Under the pieces are notes generated by a model, which was not told the DNA's origin, did not search any database, and worked only from the letters and a program-made list of their open reading frames with translations. A stretch of DNA of 64,000 nt, from assembly GCA_963722575.1 (NCBI GenBank), contig CAVRNR010000020.1, positions 1 through 64,000 on the forward strand, read 5' to 3'. Each line of letters starts with the position of its first letter. Positions within the stretch are counted from its first letter, which is position 1. Below, in pieces: positions 49,486 through 58,499 of the stretch. Origin of the DNA: Fen-178 sp963722575. Its GTDB lineage: Bacteria; Acidobacteriota; Terriglobia; Bryobacterales; Bryobacteraceae. A program made the translations under genes and the position numbers.

Positions 49486-49571
49486 CGGTGTTGGATGAAT
49501 TCTTCTGGCGCGCCGCCTCCAGAGACTATTGGTCTACAGCGTGCCAGTTGGGCGTTCAGTTGAAAAAATGG

Positions 49572-49645
49572 CGGGAGTAACTCAGTGGTAGAGTCACAGC
49601 CTTCCAAGCTGTTGGTCGCGGGTTCGATCCCCGTCTCCCGCTCCA
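49572..49645 (+). tRNA. tRNA-Gly(TCC)
   Basis: Complete cloverleaf of 74 bases with encoded CCA. The acceptor GCGGGAG pairs with CTCCCGC (49635-49641). The anticodon loop is CTTCCAA (anticodon TCC) and the T-loop is TTCGATC. The next tRNA follows after ten bases, so both are probably cut from one transcript. Confidence 0.97.
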
Positions 49646-49655
49646 CTTCGAGCCG

Positions 49656-49731
49656 GCTGGCGTAGCTCAGTTGGTAGAGCATCTGATTTGTAATCAGAGG
49701 GTCGGGGGTTCAAATCCCTCCGCCAGCTCCA
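49656..49731 (+). tRNA. tRNA-Thr(TGT)
   Basis: Complete cloverleaf of 76 bases with encoded CCA. The acceptor GCTGGCG pairs with CGCCAGC (49721-49727). The anticodon loop is TTTGTAA (anticodon TGT) and the T-loop is TTCAAAT. It converges with the YfhO-like gene. In many bacteria Gly(TCC) and Thr(TGT) tRNAs precede tuf, but here they do not. Confidence 0.97.
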
Positions 49732-49747
49732 TAAAATCGGTTGGCCC

Positions 49748-51832
49748 TCAGGCGCGAGGGCGGCGGCCGCGGAGCAGCAGCAGCGCAGCCCAGACGATCC
49801 ATCCCAACGCGCTTGCCGCGGCGGACCACCAGAACAACGGCGCCTCAAACCGCATGACAACCTGGTGTCTTCCGGCGGGCACCGGAAACCCGCGAAACGC
49901 CACGTTGGTGTAATAGATGGGCTGCGGCCGGCCGTCCACATAGGCCCGCCAGCCGGGGTAATGCGTCTCCGAGGTCACCAGGTACGCGGGGCGTTCGCTC
50001 TCCACCAACAGCCGAACTTGCTGCAAACCATACTCGGACACCGCGACCGTTCCGGCCGGCGCGCCTACCGCTAGCGCGGGCGCGCCCTCCACAATGGCCT
50101 CATGTTGCGGGTCGAAATCGGGGGACCTCAGCAGCGCCGCGGCTTCCTCCAGACTGCGCGCCGGCCGGAGCCGCGACACCAGGAAGAAGCGCGGCAACAC
50201 GGCCTGGTTTTCGTAAATGTAACCACCGGGGATGGAAGTCAACTCGCGAAAGGGGCTGCCCGCGAGACGCCGCTCATCGAGGCGCGCGCTCGTAATCGCG
50301 AACTGCGTGTTCATCAGGCCGATCACCGGTGAACGCAGATCCTCGATTTGATAGTAGGCGCCCCAACGCTCGCCCTTGGCAAAGGCAAGCCGTGCCTGCA
50401 TGGTGCGGTACACGGCCATCACGTCCGCGCCACCTGCGGTGTAGATATGGGTGATGGGAGCGGCGGTGGACCAGGCCATGGCGGCATCCACCGTATCCAC
50501 GCGGCTGGGGGGAGAGCTGGCTCCCGTCAGTTGAAGCATGCGCTTCAGCGTCTCGGGGCGCCCGTCGATGTGCGTGCGGCCCACGCCCGGTTCCGCGGCC
50601 GCCGGGTAAGCGTTCATGGGACGCCCGGAACTGACGGCGATCAAATCGGCCGCGGCGGCCACCGCCAGCACGCAGGCCAGCCGCTTGTTGGTCACCAGGC
50701 GATCGAAAGCCAGCGCCGCCAGCACCGCCAGCGACAGGCACAGCACGGCAGCGGAAATCTCGGGTTCCAGACCGATTCTGATTCTCAATGGAATGAGGCT
50801 CAGAGCCATTCGGCCCACCCAGGTGGTGGCGCCCAGGGTCGCCAGGACGCCCGCGAGCAGCAGGATGGCGAACACCCGGTTCAACCTGGACCGGCCGGCC
50901 AGCACCACGCCTGCCAGCCCGAACAACAGGCCCAGCATGCCGCAGTACAGATACATGTAGGTGAGATCGACAGGCAGCTTATATTGCGCCGGCTCGAAGA
51001 TATGGTAGTAGTTGGGCCATACCAGCGAGACCAGCGCGGTGGCCGGCACGCCGCCGCCGGTACCGAGATAGTCGGCGCGAAACTGCGCCACGCTGAGGTT
51101 GGTCAGTTGATAGGTGGGGGCCAGTTGCGCCAGGCTCAACAGGGCCGCGCCGAGCGACGCCGCGGCGGTCACCAGCAGGATGGAAAACCGTCTTCCATCG
51201 AAAATGGCCAGCAGCAGCCCGAACAGGAAGCAGGCCGCCACCACCACCGCCGTGAGCGGGGCGTGGCCCGCCAGAACAGTCAATGCCAGGGCGGCCGTCA
51301 GCAGCAACGCCGCGCGCCAGCTTCGCTCCTTGTGCCAGCGGTAGACGCACAACAGCGCAAACGGAAGCCAGGCGGCGGCAATGGTGGTGCCCAGGTGCTC
51401 GGCGTGCGCGGCGAAGAAGCCGCAGAGCTGATAGGTGGTGGCGCCAAAGTATGCGGACGTCCGCTTCACTCCCAGTGCGCGCAACAGCAGGAAGCCGAAG
51501 ATGCCGGCCAGCGCGACGTGCAAGACCACCACCCACTCGAGCCAGTACAGCAGAGTATCGCGGCCGAAGGCGAGGCCCAACGCGGCCGCCACCGGCATGG
51601 CGGGATAGAGCGCCCCCGCCTGTATGTTCGCCAGGTCCGGACGGCCGCAATAGGTATACGGGTCCCACAAGGGAAGCATGCCTTTTGCCAGCGAGTCGGC
51701 CCACAGGTAGGCGTGCGGAAGGTGCAAGCTGCGGAGATCCCACGGGATCTCATAACCCGGCACCCAGAGCACGTGCCGGAAGAACAGCAGCGCCTGCAAG
51801 ACCAGCAAGGCGATCGGGAAGTAGCGCTTCAA
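49748..51832 (-). CDS. YfhO-like polytopic membrane protein
   Basis: A 694-aa integral membrane protein with about 12-13 predicted helices in the first 430 residues. A large extracytoplasmic part follows (about 430-660), then a last helix (LFWWSAAASALGWIVWAALLLL) and a basic end. The first loop (YEIPWDLRSLHLPHAYLWAD, LPLWDPYTYCGRPDLANIQAG) and the late ETHYPGWRAYVDG are typical of YfhO family proteins, which glycosylate lipoteichoic acid or other envelope lipids in Firmicutes. The substrate in a Gram-negative acidobacterium is unknown. It converges with tRNA-Thr and diverges from the alcohol dehydrogenase. Confidence 0.85.
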   Translation of the reverse strand: MKRYFPIALLVLQALLFFRHVLWVPGYEIPWDLRSLHLPHAYLWADSLAKGMLPLWDPYTYCGRPDLANIQAGALYPAMPVAAALGLAFGRDTLLYWLEWVVVLHVALAGIFGFLLLRALGVKRTSAYFGATTYQLCGFFAAHAEHLGTTIAAAWLPFALLCVYRWHKERSWRAALLLTAALALTVLAGHAPLTAVVVAACFLFGLLLAIFDGRRFSILLVTAAASLGAALLSLAQLAPTYQLTNLSVAQFRADYLGTGGGVPATALVSLVWPNYYHIFEPAQYKLPVDLTYMYLYCGMLGLLFGLAGVVLAGRSRLNRVFAILLLAGVLATLGATTWVGRMALSLIPLRIRIGLEPEISAAVLCLSLAVLAALAFDRLVTNKRLACVLAVAAAADLIAVSSGRPMNAYPAAAEPGVGRTHIDGRPETLKRMLQLTGASSPPSRVDTVDAAMAWSTAAPITHIYTAGGADVMAVYRTMQARLAFAKGERWGAYYQIEDLRSPVIGLMNTQFAITSARLDERRLAGSPFRELTSIPGGYIYENQAVLPRFFLVSRLRPARSLEEAAALLRSPDFDPQHEAIVEGAPALAVGAPAGTVAVSEYGLQQVRLLVESERPAYLVTSETHYPGWRAYVDGRPQPIYYTNVAFRGFPVPAGRHQVVMRFEAPLFWWSAAASALGWIVWAALLLLRGRRPRA

Positions 51833-51854
51833 CGCCGTAGTATAACCTGTCTAT

Positions 51855-52886
51855 ATGGACGCGCTACTGCTGACGGACTACATGCGGCTGGAGCTGGTCC
51901 AGATGCCTGCGCCGGAGCCCGGCCCGGAGGACGTGCTGGTTCGAGTGCGGGCCTGCGGCATCTGCGGCAGCGACGTGCACGGTTTCGATGGCTCCACTGG
52001 GCGGCGCATCCCGCCTCTGGTGATGGGACACGAAGCGGCCGGCGAGATCGCCCGGACCGGCGCCGGCGTCCGCGACTGGCGCGTGGGGGAGCGGGTCACT
52101 TTCGATTCCACCATTTATTGCGGCCAGTGCTTCTATTGCGATCGCGGCCAAGTCAACCTGTGTGAGAACCGGCAGGTTCTGGGCGTCTCGCCCGGCCCGT
52201 ATCGCCGCCATGGCGCTTTCGCCGAATACGTGGTGGTCCCCAGCCGCATTGTGTACCGGCTTCCCGATAACCTCAGCTTCGAACACGCCGCCATGATCGA
52301 AGCCGTATCCGTGGCGGTGCATGCCGCGCGCCTTACGCCAGTGCATTCGGGGGATACGGCGGTGGTGGTGGGCAGCGGGATGATCGGCCTGCTGGCCGTC
52401 CAGGCGTTGCGCCACGCCGGCTGCGCGCGCGTGATCGCGGTGGATATCGACCCGGCGCGCCTGGAGCTGGCGCGGCAGCTTGGAGCCGCCGGCGCCCTCA
52501 ATCCGGGAGCGGGAGACGCCGTGGCGGCCATTCGCGAAATGACGGAGGGCCGCGGCGCGGACGTGGCCGTCGAGTGCGTGGGCGCGGGCGAGCCGGTGAG
52601 AACCGCCATCGCCTGCTTGCGCAAGGGCGGCGCGGCGACGCTGGTGGGCAACCTGGAACCCGCGGTCGAATTCCCGTTGCAGACCGTGGTGACGGGCCAA
52701 CTGCGGCTTCAGGGATCGTGCGCTTCGAGCGGCGAATACCCGGCGTGCATTGAGCTGATGTCGAAAGGCGCGATTCGCGTGGACCCGCTGATCGGCGCCG
52801 TGGCGCCCCTGGCCGAAGGACCGGCGTGGTTCGAGCGGCTCTACCGCCGCGAACCCAACCTCATGAAGGTAATCTTGAAACCCTGA
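51855..52886 (+). CDS. Zinc-dependent medium-chain alcohol/polyol dehydrogenase
   Basis: A 343-aa MDR enzyme. Catalytic zinc ligands are Cys37 (CGICGSDVHG) and His59-Glu60 (GHEAAGEI). Structural zinc cysteines are Cys89, Cys92, Cys95 and Cys103 (YCGQCFYCDRGQVNLC). The cofactor site is VVVGSGMIGLLAVQAL, with acidic VDIDPARLELA after the second strand, which favours NAD(H). Length and motifs fit the threonine/sorbitol/galactitol dehydrogenase branch. The start is only 22 bases from the divergent YfhO-like gene. The 3' end overlaps the convergent PEP-CTERM gene by 26 bases. Confidence 0.93.
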   Translation: MDALLLTDYMRLELVQMPAPEPGPEDVLVRVRACGICGSDVHGFDGSTGRRIPPLVMGHEAAGEIARTGAGVRDWRVGERVTFDSTIYCGQCFYCDRGQVNLCENRQVLGVSPGPYRRHGAFAEYVVVPSRIVYRLPDNLSFEHAAMIEAVSVAVHAARLTPVHSGDTAVVVGSGMIGLLAVQALRHAGCARVIAVDIDPARLELARQLGAAGALNPGAGDAVAAIREMTEGRGADVAVECVGAGEPVRTAIACLRKGGAATLVGNLEPAVEFPLQTVVTGQLRLQGSCASSGEYPACIELMSKGAIRVDPLIGAVAPLAEGPAWFERLYRREPNLMKVILKP

Positions 52887-53643
52887 CCAGCCGCTGCGCG
52901 CGTTTGCGCCGCAGCATGCCGGAACCGGCCAGCATAACCGTTCCGGCGGCCAGAAGAGGGAACATCCCCGGTTCGGGCGCCGCCTCCGTTGTGCCTTCAA
53001 TGATATCGTTGCCGCAGTCCGCCGACGCAAATGCGATCCCGATCTGGTCGTTTTGAATCACGGATGCCACAAAATCGGCGGACACGGGGAATTCGAGCGT
53101 GGCGGAGTAGAGCGCGTTGCTCACCCCGTTGCCGTAATCCACCACTTGAACCGGAAGACCGATGGTTTCCGGCGTGCCGCTGCCACCCAGCCAGACGTCC
53201 TGATTCCTGCGGTAGTAGTACCCCGTGTTGTCGATGATATCGTCGGCGGTCAGAAGTGTGGTGGCGCCGCCGACCTCGTACAGATCGTCCGCGGTGAACC
53301 CGCCGTGGCTGCTCAGAGGAACTCCGTAGAGGTAGTTCCCTGGATCGTCAGGCGCGTAAAAGAACAGGTCGCCCACTGCGAGCTGAATCCCGTCGGTAAA
53401 CGGTTGCAGGGTGATCCCGCCGCCATAGTTGAAGTCAATGGTGACCGTGGCCCAACCGTTCGCAACTTCCACCGTGGCTTGCTGGATATCGAAGAGGGCG
53501 GGATTGCCGATCACATCGCAACTGCTGTATGGCGGCGTGAGGCTGTAATTGCAGCCGCCCGCTTGGGATTGGTTGAACGTGTCGTAAATCGTGCCTGCCG
53601 AACATGTGACGCATCCCAGAAGTAGATAGAGTATAGGCTTCAT
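52861..53643 (-). CDS. PEP-CTERM sorting-signal protein
   Basis: A 260-aa exported protein. ATG 53643 gives the signal peptide KPILYLLLGCVTCSAG. The body is acidic and beta-rich with several Asp/Tyr/Gly stretches (FFYAPDDPGNYLYG, NTGYYYRRNQD), a Cys pair (GGCNYSLTPPYSSC) and no enzyme motif. The C-terminus has the PEP motif (APEPGMFP), a hydrophobic helix and a basic end (RRKR), the signal processed by exosortase. No exosortase gene is in the window. It converges with the alcohol dehydrogenase. The function is unknown, perhaps an exopolysaccharide-associated surface protein. Confidence 0.88.
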   Translation of the reverse strand: MKPILYLLLGCVTCSAGTIYDTFNQSQAGGCNYSLTPPYSSCDVIGNPALFDIQQATVEVANGWATVTIDFNYGGGITLQPFTDGIQLAVGDLFFYAPDDPGNYLYGVPLSSHGGFTADDLYEVGGATTLLTADDIIDNTGYYYRRNQDVWLGGSGTPETIGLPVQVVDYGNGVSNALYSATLEFPVSADFVASVIQNDQIGIAFASADCGNDIIEGTTEAAPEPGMFPLLAAGTVMLAGSGMLRRKRAQRLVRVSRLPS

Positions 53644-53780
53644 GCTCTGACAATAATCGGTGGCGCGTCTGGGTGTAATAGACCTTCCGTACTGAAGGGG
53701 CCTTAGTAAGTTTGGTTGTTGGGCTGACAATAGCCGGCGCGTGCACTGCGAACACCGGCAAGCTGTTATTCTAAGGGACG

Positions 53781-55565
53781 GTGCGGGAGTTACATCACGG
53801 TAGTGGCCTGCGGACGCCTCGGGTAGCGGCGCCCGCTGGCTTTTTAGCGGTGCTGGGCACGCTTGCCTGTCTCGGCCTGGCGAGGGCTCAATCCATCGCT
53901 CCCGATGAGGCGCATGCGCGGACCGTTCCCTACGTGCCTGCATCACCGGTCAGGTTGCGCACCGAGGTGGATGTGGTGGAGGTTCCGGTGGTGGTCCGCG
54001 ATGGGCAACACCGGGCGGTTGCCGGTCTCACCAGGAACGATTTCGAGATTTACGACACCGGGGTCAGGCAGACCATCGCGGCCTTCTCGGAGCAACATTT
54101 CACATCGCAGGTAGACGCCGGCGGCGGTGCGAAGCCGGTCTTCGTCCTGGAAGCGCCCGCGAAGCGGAAAGGCGAATCGGGGCCCCGCTTCGTGGCACTC
54201 TGCTTCGACGACCTGAACTCCGAGCCGCTCGCCTTGAAGCCCGCCAAAGAAGCGGCGACAAAATTCGTCAAAACCAGCCTTGCGACCGGCGACCGCGTGG
54301 CGGTGGTCACCGTGGCACAGTCGGGGGACTATGAGTTCACCGTGGATGTGCCCAAGCTGGTCGAGCAGATCGCCAAGGTGACCACCCATCAGAGATCCAA
54401 CGACGATCCGCTGGAGTGCCCCCACATCCTGCCCTATGAGGCATACCTGATCGTCAATCACCTAGACAACGAGCTGCTCGGGGCGAAGTTAGCCGAATGT
54501 GCAGTCTGTGAGCGTTCGCCGTGTTTTCCGATTCAAGTAACCGCCCCAGCCGAGGCCATCTGGGATCGGGCGCAGCATAACTCGAAGAACACGCTGCGCA
54601 TGATTGAAAGCCTGGTGGACGGCATGGCAAAGTTTCCGGGCGAGCGTATGATTCTGCTGGCCTCCACGGGATTCCTCACGGAAGACCTGGAGGCCGACCA
54701 GGATCGCTTGATGACCAAGGCGCTGCACGCCGAAGTGGTGATCAACACTCTGGACGCCAAGGGGCTTTATACGGTGATTCCGGGAGGTGACGCTTCCACG
54801 TATCAGGGCCCGATTCCGGCAGCCGCGCGAAACGTGGAGGCGAAGGACGCGGAGAGGATGGCAGACGCGCCGAACGCCGCCATGGCGATTCTGGCCTCAG
54901 GCACGGGTGGCACTTTTTACCACAGCAACAACGATCTGGCGCGCGGCTTCCGGGAGTTGGGTATGGTGCCGGAAACCATGTATGTGCTGAGCTTCTCGCC
55001 GTCGGGCGTGGCGGCCGACGGGCGTTTTCATAGCCTGAAAGTGCGGCTCGCCGCAGGCCGGCGGTATTCGCTGCAAGCCCGGCTGGGCTACGCCGCGTCG
55101 CCGGCGAACGCCGCCGTGCCAAACTCTCCGCCTTCCAAACTGGACAGTGAAACGATGGCCTCGGATACCCTCGCGGACTTGCCTGTCCGGTTCACCTGGG
55201 AGCAGTGGAAGGGGCCGCCGGGCATCACCATGGTCGCGCACCTGGATTTCAACCGCTTGCATTTCGAAACCAGGCAGGGCCGGCGGGGACAGAAACTGAC
55301 CCTGGTGGGGGTTCTGTGGGACAGCCGCGGCGGCTTCGTCACGGGCAAGCGAAGCGAGCTGTATCTGAATCTCACGGATGCGACTTTCGCCCGGTATGCG
55401 AAGGCCGGCTTCACTGCCTCCCTGACGCTCCAAGCGCCCCCCGGAAGCTACTCGGTGCGCGGGGTAGTCGAGGATGCCCTGGACGGCAAGCTGACGGCCG
55501 CGGGCGGAGCCGTCGAAATCCGAGCGCCTGCCGCGCGACGGCTGGAAGCGCGTCCTCCGCGGTGA
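53781..55565 (+). CDS. Secreted VWFA-related acidobacterial protein, copy 1
   Basis: A 594-aa member of the acidobacterial VWFA-related group (TIGR03436 type). GTG 53781 gives the signal peptide FLAVLGTLACLGLARAQ. A beta-domain (RLRTEVDVVEVPVVVRDGQH, AVAGLTRNDFEIYDTGVRQ) precedes a von Willebrand A-like domain. The usual metal-site DxSxS is replaced by FDDLN, as is common in this group. An insert contains four to five Cys (CPHILPYEAYL, AECAVCERSPC). The C-terminal part contains PETMYVLSFSPSGVAADGRFH. Its 3' end overlaps the antisense thioredoxin-tail fragment. It is probably a periplasmic or surface protein-binding factor. Confidence 0.9.
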   Translation: MRELHHGSGLRTPRVAAPAGFLAVLGTLACLGLARAQSIAPDEAHARTVPYVPASPVRLRTEVDVVEVPVVVRDGQHRAVAGLTRNDFEIYDTGVRQTIAAFSEQHFTSQVDAGGGAKPVFVLEAPAKRKGESGPRFVALCFDDLNSEPLALKPAKEAATKFVKTSLATGDRVAVVTVAQSGDYEFTVDVPKLVEQIAKVTTHQRSNDDPLECPHILPYEAYLIVNHLDNELLGAKLAECAVCERSPCFPIQVTAPAEAIWDRAQHNSKNTLRMIESLVDGMAKFPGERMILLASTGFLTEDLEADQDRLMTKALHAEVVINTLDAKGLYTVIPGGDASTYQGPIPAAARNVEAKDAERMADAPNAAMAILASGTGGTFYHSNNDLARGFRELGMVPETMYVLSFSPSGVAADGRFHSLKVRLAAGRRYSLQARLGYAASPANAAVPNSPPSKLDSETMASDTLADLPVRFTWEQWKGPPGITMVAHLDFNRLHFETRQGRRGQKLTLVGVLWDSRGGFVTGKRSELYLNLTDATFARYAKAGFTASLTLQAPPGSYSVRGVVEDALDGKLTAAGGAVEIRAPAARRLEARPPR

Positions 55566-55912
55566 ATCCTTCGAACCGCTTCACCTGTTTCCCCGAGCGG
55601 TCGAAGACGATGGTCACCGGCAGCTCATCGAGACCGTACTGTTTGGAAACCGCTTCCGAACCCAGCGCCACCAGGTAGTCCATGGGGTGCTTCTTAAGGA
55701 ACGGCCGCACGCGCTCCGCTCCCTCTTCGTCCATGGAGACCCCCAGCACCACCACGCCTTTCCCTCCGAGCTGCTGGTTCAGTTTGTTGAAGCCCGGAAT
55801 CTCCTCGATGCAGGGCACGCACCAGGTGGCCCAGAAGTTCACCACCACCACCTTGCCGCCGAATGCGGAAGTATCCAGCGCCCCGCCCTCAAGTGTGGTG
55901 AACGCCCCAATT
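55519..55912 (-). pseudogene. DsbD C-terminal thioredoxin-domain fragment, copy 1
   Basis: It encodes the last about 125 residues of DsbD (VVVVNFWATWCVPCIEEIPG, VTIVFDRSGKQVKRFEGF) with the redox CVPC intact, but no start codon, signal or membrane part. Homology to the real gene ends exactly at CCCCAATT (55905-55912), where the TonB tail begins. The frame runs on without the native stop. It overlaps the VWFA copy 1 end. It is a by-product of the tandem amplification. Confidence 0.85.
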
Positions 55913-56124
55913 CCCTGACCCGGCGGTTCACGGTGGGCGAGCGTTGGGAGCTCGACTTCCGCGCCGGCTTCTTCAATATCCTGAATCACGCCAATTTGGG
56001 CAACCCGGTCACCACCGCGACAAGTGGCACTTTCGGGGAAATTACCTCCTATTACCAGAAGCTCAACTCGCCGGGCGGCAACACGCCGAGAGTTGTCCAA
56101 ATTGCGCTGAAGGTGTATTTTTAG
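55913..56124 (+). pseudogene. TonB-dependent receptor C-terminal fragment, copy 1
   Basis: It encodes about 70 residues of a receptor barrel end: LTRRFTVGERWELDFRAGFF, NILNHANLGNPV, GTFGEITSYY and the final strand PRVVQIALKVYF, then TAG. No receptor body is attached. It ends five bases before the GTG of VWFA copy 2, suggesting that a full receptor gene once preceded this VWFA gene. Confidence 0.88.
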
Positions 56125-56129
56125 ACTTG

Positions 56130-57935
56130 GTGCGGCGGTTACATCACGGTTGTGGTTTGCGGGCGCCTCGCGTAGAGGCGCCCGCAAGTTTTTTGGCGCT
56201 ACTCGCCGCGCTCGCCGTCCTCGGCCTGGCGAGGGCTCAATCCATCGCTCCCGAGGAGATTCATGCGCGGACCGTTCCCTATGTGCCCCCATCGCCGGTC
56301 AGGTTGCGCACCGAGGTGGACGTGGTGGAGGTCCCAGTGGTGGTCCGCGACAGCCAGCGCCGCGCGGTTGCCGGTCTCACCAGGAACGATTTCGAGATTT
56401 ACGACACCGGGGTCAGGCAGACCATCACAGCCTTCTCGGAGCAACATTTCACATCGCAGGTGGAGGCCGGCGGCGGCGCCAAGCCGGCCATCGTTGCGGC
56501 CGCGCCCGCCGGCGCCGCGGGACCGAAGAGCGAACCGCGGCCCCGCTACGTCGCGCTCTGCTTCGACGATCTGAACATGGACCCGCTCGCCTTGAAGCCG
56601 GTCAAGGAAGCGGCGGAACGGTTCGTCAAAACCGCCCTGGCCCCAGGCGACCGCGTGGCGGTGGCCACTGTGGCGCAGTCGCAGGACCCCGAGTTCACCG
56701 GGGACGTGCCCAAGCTGGTCGAGCGGATCGCCAAGGTGACCAACCACCAGAGAACCAACGACGAATCGGTTCAGCAGTGCCCCCACGTCCGACCCTATGA
56801 GGCATACCTGATCGCCAATAACCTGGACAACGAGGTGCTACAGGCGAAAGTAGCCGAATGTTCAGCCTGCTACCACGCCCCGTGTCCGCCGAATCAGATA
56901 ACCTCCATGTCCCAGGAGATCTGGGAACACGCGCTGAAGAACTCGAGGAGCACGCTGCGCGTGCTTGGAAGCCTGGTGGACGGCATGGCAAAGTTGCCGG
57001 GCGAGCGCATGATTCTGCTGACCTCCACGGGATTCCTTACGGGCAACCTGGAGGTCGACCAGGATCTCTTGATGGCCAAGGCGCTGCACGCGGCGGTGGT
57101 GATCAATACTCTGGACGCCAAGGGGCTTTATGTAGTGAATCCGACGGGTGACGCTTCCGCGCCTGGGGCGGCGGCGGGCTGGGTTCCGCCAAACGCGCGA
57201 ATTGTGGAGGCGAAGAACGCGGAAAGAGTGGTGGACGCGCCGAACAACCCAATGGCGGTCCTGGCCTCCGGCACCGGTGGCGCCTTTTATCACAACAACA
57301 ACGATTTGGCGCTGGGCTTCCGGCGGTTGGGCATGGTGCCGGAAACCATGTATGTGCTCGCCTTCTCGCCATCCGGCGTGGCGGCCGACGGGCGTTTTCA
57401 TAGTCTGAAAGTGCGGCTCGCCTCGGGCCAGCGGTATTCGCTGCAAGCCCGGCTGGGCTACGCCGCGTCATCGGCGAATGCCGCCGCGCCAGGCTCTCCG
57501 CCATCCAAGCTGGACAGTGAAGCGATGGCCTCGGATACCGTCGCGGGCTTGCCTGTTCGGTTCACCTGGGAGCAGTGGGCCGGACCGCCGGGCATCACCA
57601 TGGTCGCGCACCTGGATCTCGACCACTTGCATTTCGAAACCAGGCAGGGCCGGCGTGCGCAGGAATTGGCGCTGGTGGGAGTTCTGCTGGATAGCCGCGG
57701 CGCCTTCGTGACGGGCAAACGAAGCGAGCTGGATCTGAACCTCACGGATGCGACCTTCGCCCGGTATGCGAAGGCCGGCTTCACTGTCTCCATGACGCTC
57801 CAAGCGCCCCCCGGAAGCTACTCGGTGCGCGGGGTAGTCGAGGATGCCCTGGACGGCAAGCTGACTGCGGCAGGCGGGGCCGTCGAGATCAAAGCGCCTG
57901 TTGAACCGCCGCCCGCAGCGCCTCCTCCGCGGTGA
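56130..57935 (+). CDS. Secreted VWFA-related acidobacterial protein, copy 2
   Basis: A 601-aa paralogue of 53781-55565, with the signal peptide FLALLAALAVLGLARAQ from GTG 56130. It has the same beta-domain, VWA-like domain (YVALCFDDLNMDPLALKP) and Cys insert (CPHVRPYEAYL, AECSACYHAPC). A distinct segment is PAIVAAAPAGAAGPKSEP, where copies 1 and 3 share PVFVLEAPA. The first about 25 codons contain a terminator-like hairpin (56159-56194). The 5' region is nearly identical to that of copy 3; the body is closer to copy 1 in the Cys insert, a mosaic pattern. Confidence 0.9.
   Translation: MRRLHHGCGLRAPRVEAPASFLALLAALAVLGLARAQSIAPEEIHARTVPYVPPSPVRLRTEVDVVEVPVVVRDSQRRAVAGLTRNDFEIYDTGVRQTITAFSEQHFTSQVEAGGGAKPAIVAAAPAGAAGPKSEPRPRYVALCFDDLNMDPLALKPVKEAAERFVKTALAPGDRVAVATVAQSQDPEFTGDVPKLVERIAKVTNHQRTNDESVQQCPHVRPYEAYLIANNLDNEVLQAKVAECSACYHAPCPPNQITSMSQEIWEHALKNSRSTLRVLGSLVDGMAKLPGERMILLTSTGFLTGNLEVDQDLLMAKALHAAVVINTLDAKGLYVVNPTGDASAPGAAAGWVPPNARIVEAKNAERVVDAPNNPMAVLASGTGGAFYHNNNDLALGFRRLGMVPETMYVLAFSPSGVAADGRFHSLKVRLASGQRYSLQARLGYAASSANAAAPGSPPSKLDSEAMASDTVAGLPVRFTWEQWAGPPGITMVAHLDLDHLHFETRQGRRAQELALVGVLLDSRGAFVTGKRSELDLNLTDATFARYAKAGFTVSMTLQAPPGSYSVRGVVEDALDGKLTAAGGAVEIKAPVEPPPAAPPPR
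56159..56194 (+). terminator. Terminator-like hairpin within the VWFA copy 2 signal-peptide codons
   Basis: A perfect 11-bp stem GCGGGCGCCTC / GAGGCGCCCGC (56159-56169 and 56175-56185), loop GCGTA, then AAG and six T (56189-56194). By rules for intrinsic terminators it is strong. It may terminate read-through from the lost receptor gene, attenuate the VWFA gene or be a dispersed repeat. Confidence 0.65.
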
Positions 57936-58282
57936 ATCCTTCGAACCGCTTCACCTGTTTCCCCGAGCGGTCGAAGACGATGGTCACCGGCAGTTCATCG
58001 AGGCCGTACTGTTTGGAAACCGCTTCCGAGCCCAGCGCGACCAGGTAGTCCATGGGGTGCTTCTTGAGGAATGGCCGCACGCGCTCCGCTCCCTCTTCGT
58101 CCATGGAGACCCCCAGCACCACCACGCCTTTCCCTCCGAGCTGCTGGTTCAGTTTGTTGAAGCCCGGAATTTCCTCAATGCAGGGCACACACCAGGTGGC
58201 CCAGAAGTTCACCACCACCACCTTGCCGCCGAACGCGGAAGTATCCAGCGCCCCGCCCTCAAGTGTGGTGAACGCCCCAATT
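57889..58282 (-). pseudogene. DsbD C-terminal thioredoxin-domain fragment, copy 2
   Basis: The same fragment as at 55519-55912, here with a native-like end (RFEGFTAEEALRAAVQQAL, stop at 57889). CVPC is intact. It lacks the membrane and N-terminal parts of DsbD. The junction to TonB-tail sequence is at the same base as in copy 1. Confidence 0.85.
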
Positions 58283-58494
58283 CCCTGACCCGGCGGTTCG
58301 CGGTGGGCGAGCGTTGGGAGCTCGACTTCCGCGCCGGCTTCTTCAATATCCTGAATCACGCCAATTTGGGCAACCCGGTCACCACCGCGACAAGTGGCAC
58401 TTTCGGGGAAATTACCTCCTATTACCAGAAGCTCAACTCGCCGGGCGGCAACACGCCGAGAGTTGTCCAAATTGCGCTGAAGGTGTATTTTTAG
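58283..58494 (+). pseudogene. TonB-dependent receptor C-terminal fragment, copy 2
   Basis: Nearly identical to 55913-56124 (for example FAVGERW for FTVGERW). It ends in ALKVYF and TAG, five bases before the GTG of VWFA copy 3. Confidence 0.88.
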
Positions 58495-58499
58495 ACTTG

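Noticed and set aside
49480..49560. A confident sigma70 promoter for the tRNA pair
   Set aside because: The -10 is perfect, but no -35 lies at 16-18 bases that resembles TTGACA, so it is listed only as a candidate.
55519..56292. A complete exported thioredoxin gene on the minus strand at 55.4-56.3 kb and again at 57.9-58.7 kb
   Set aside because: The open frame upstream of the thioredoxin part is the antisense of the TonB tail and the VWFA signal sequence. There is no signal peptide, and homology to DsbD stops at a recombination junction.
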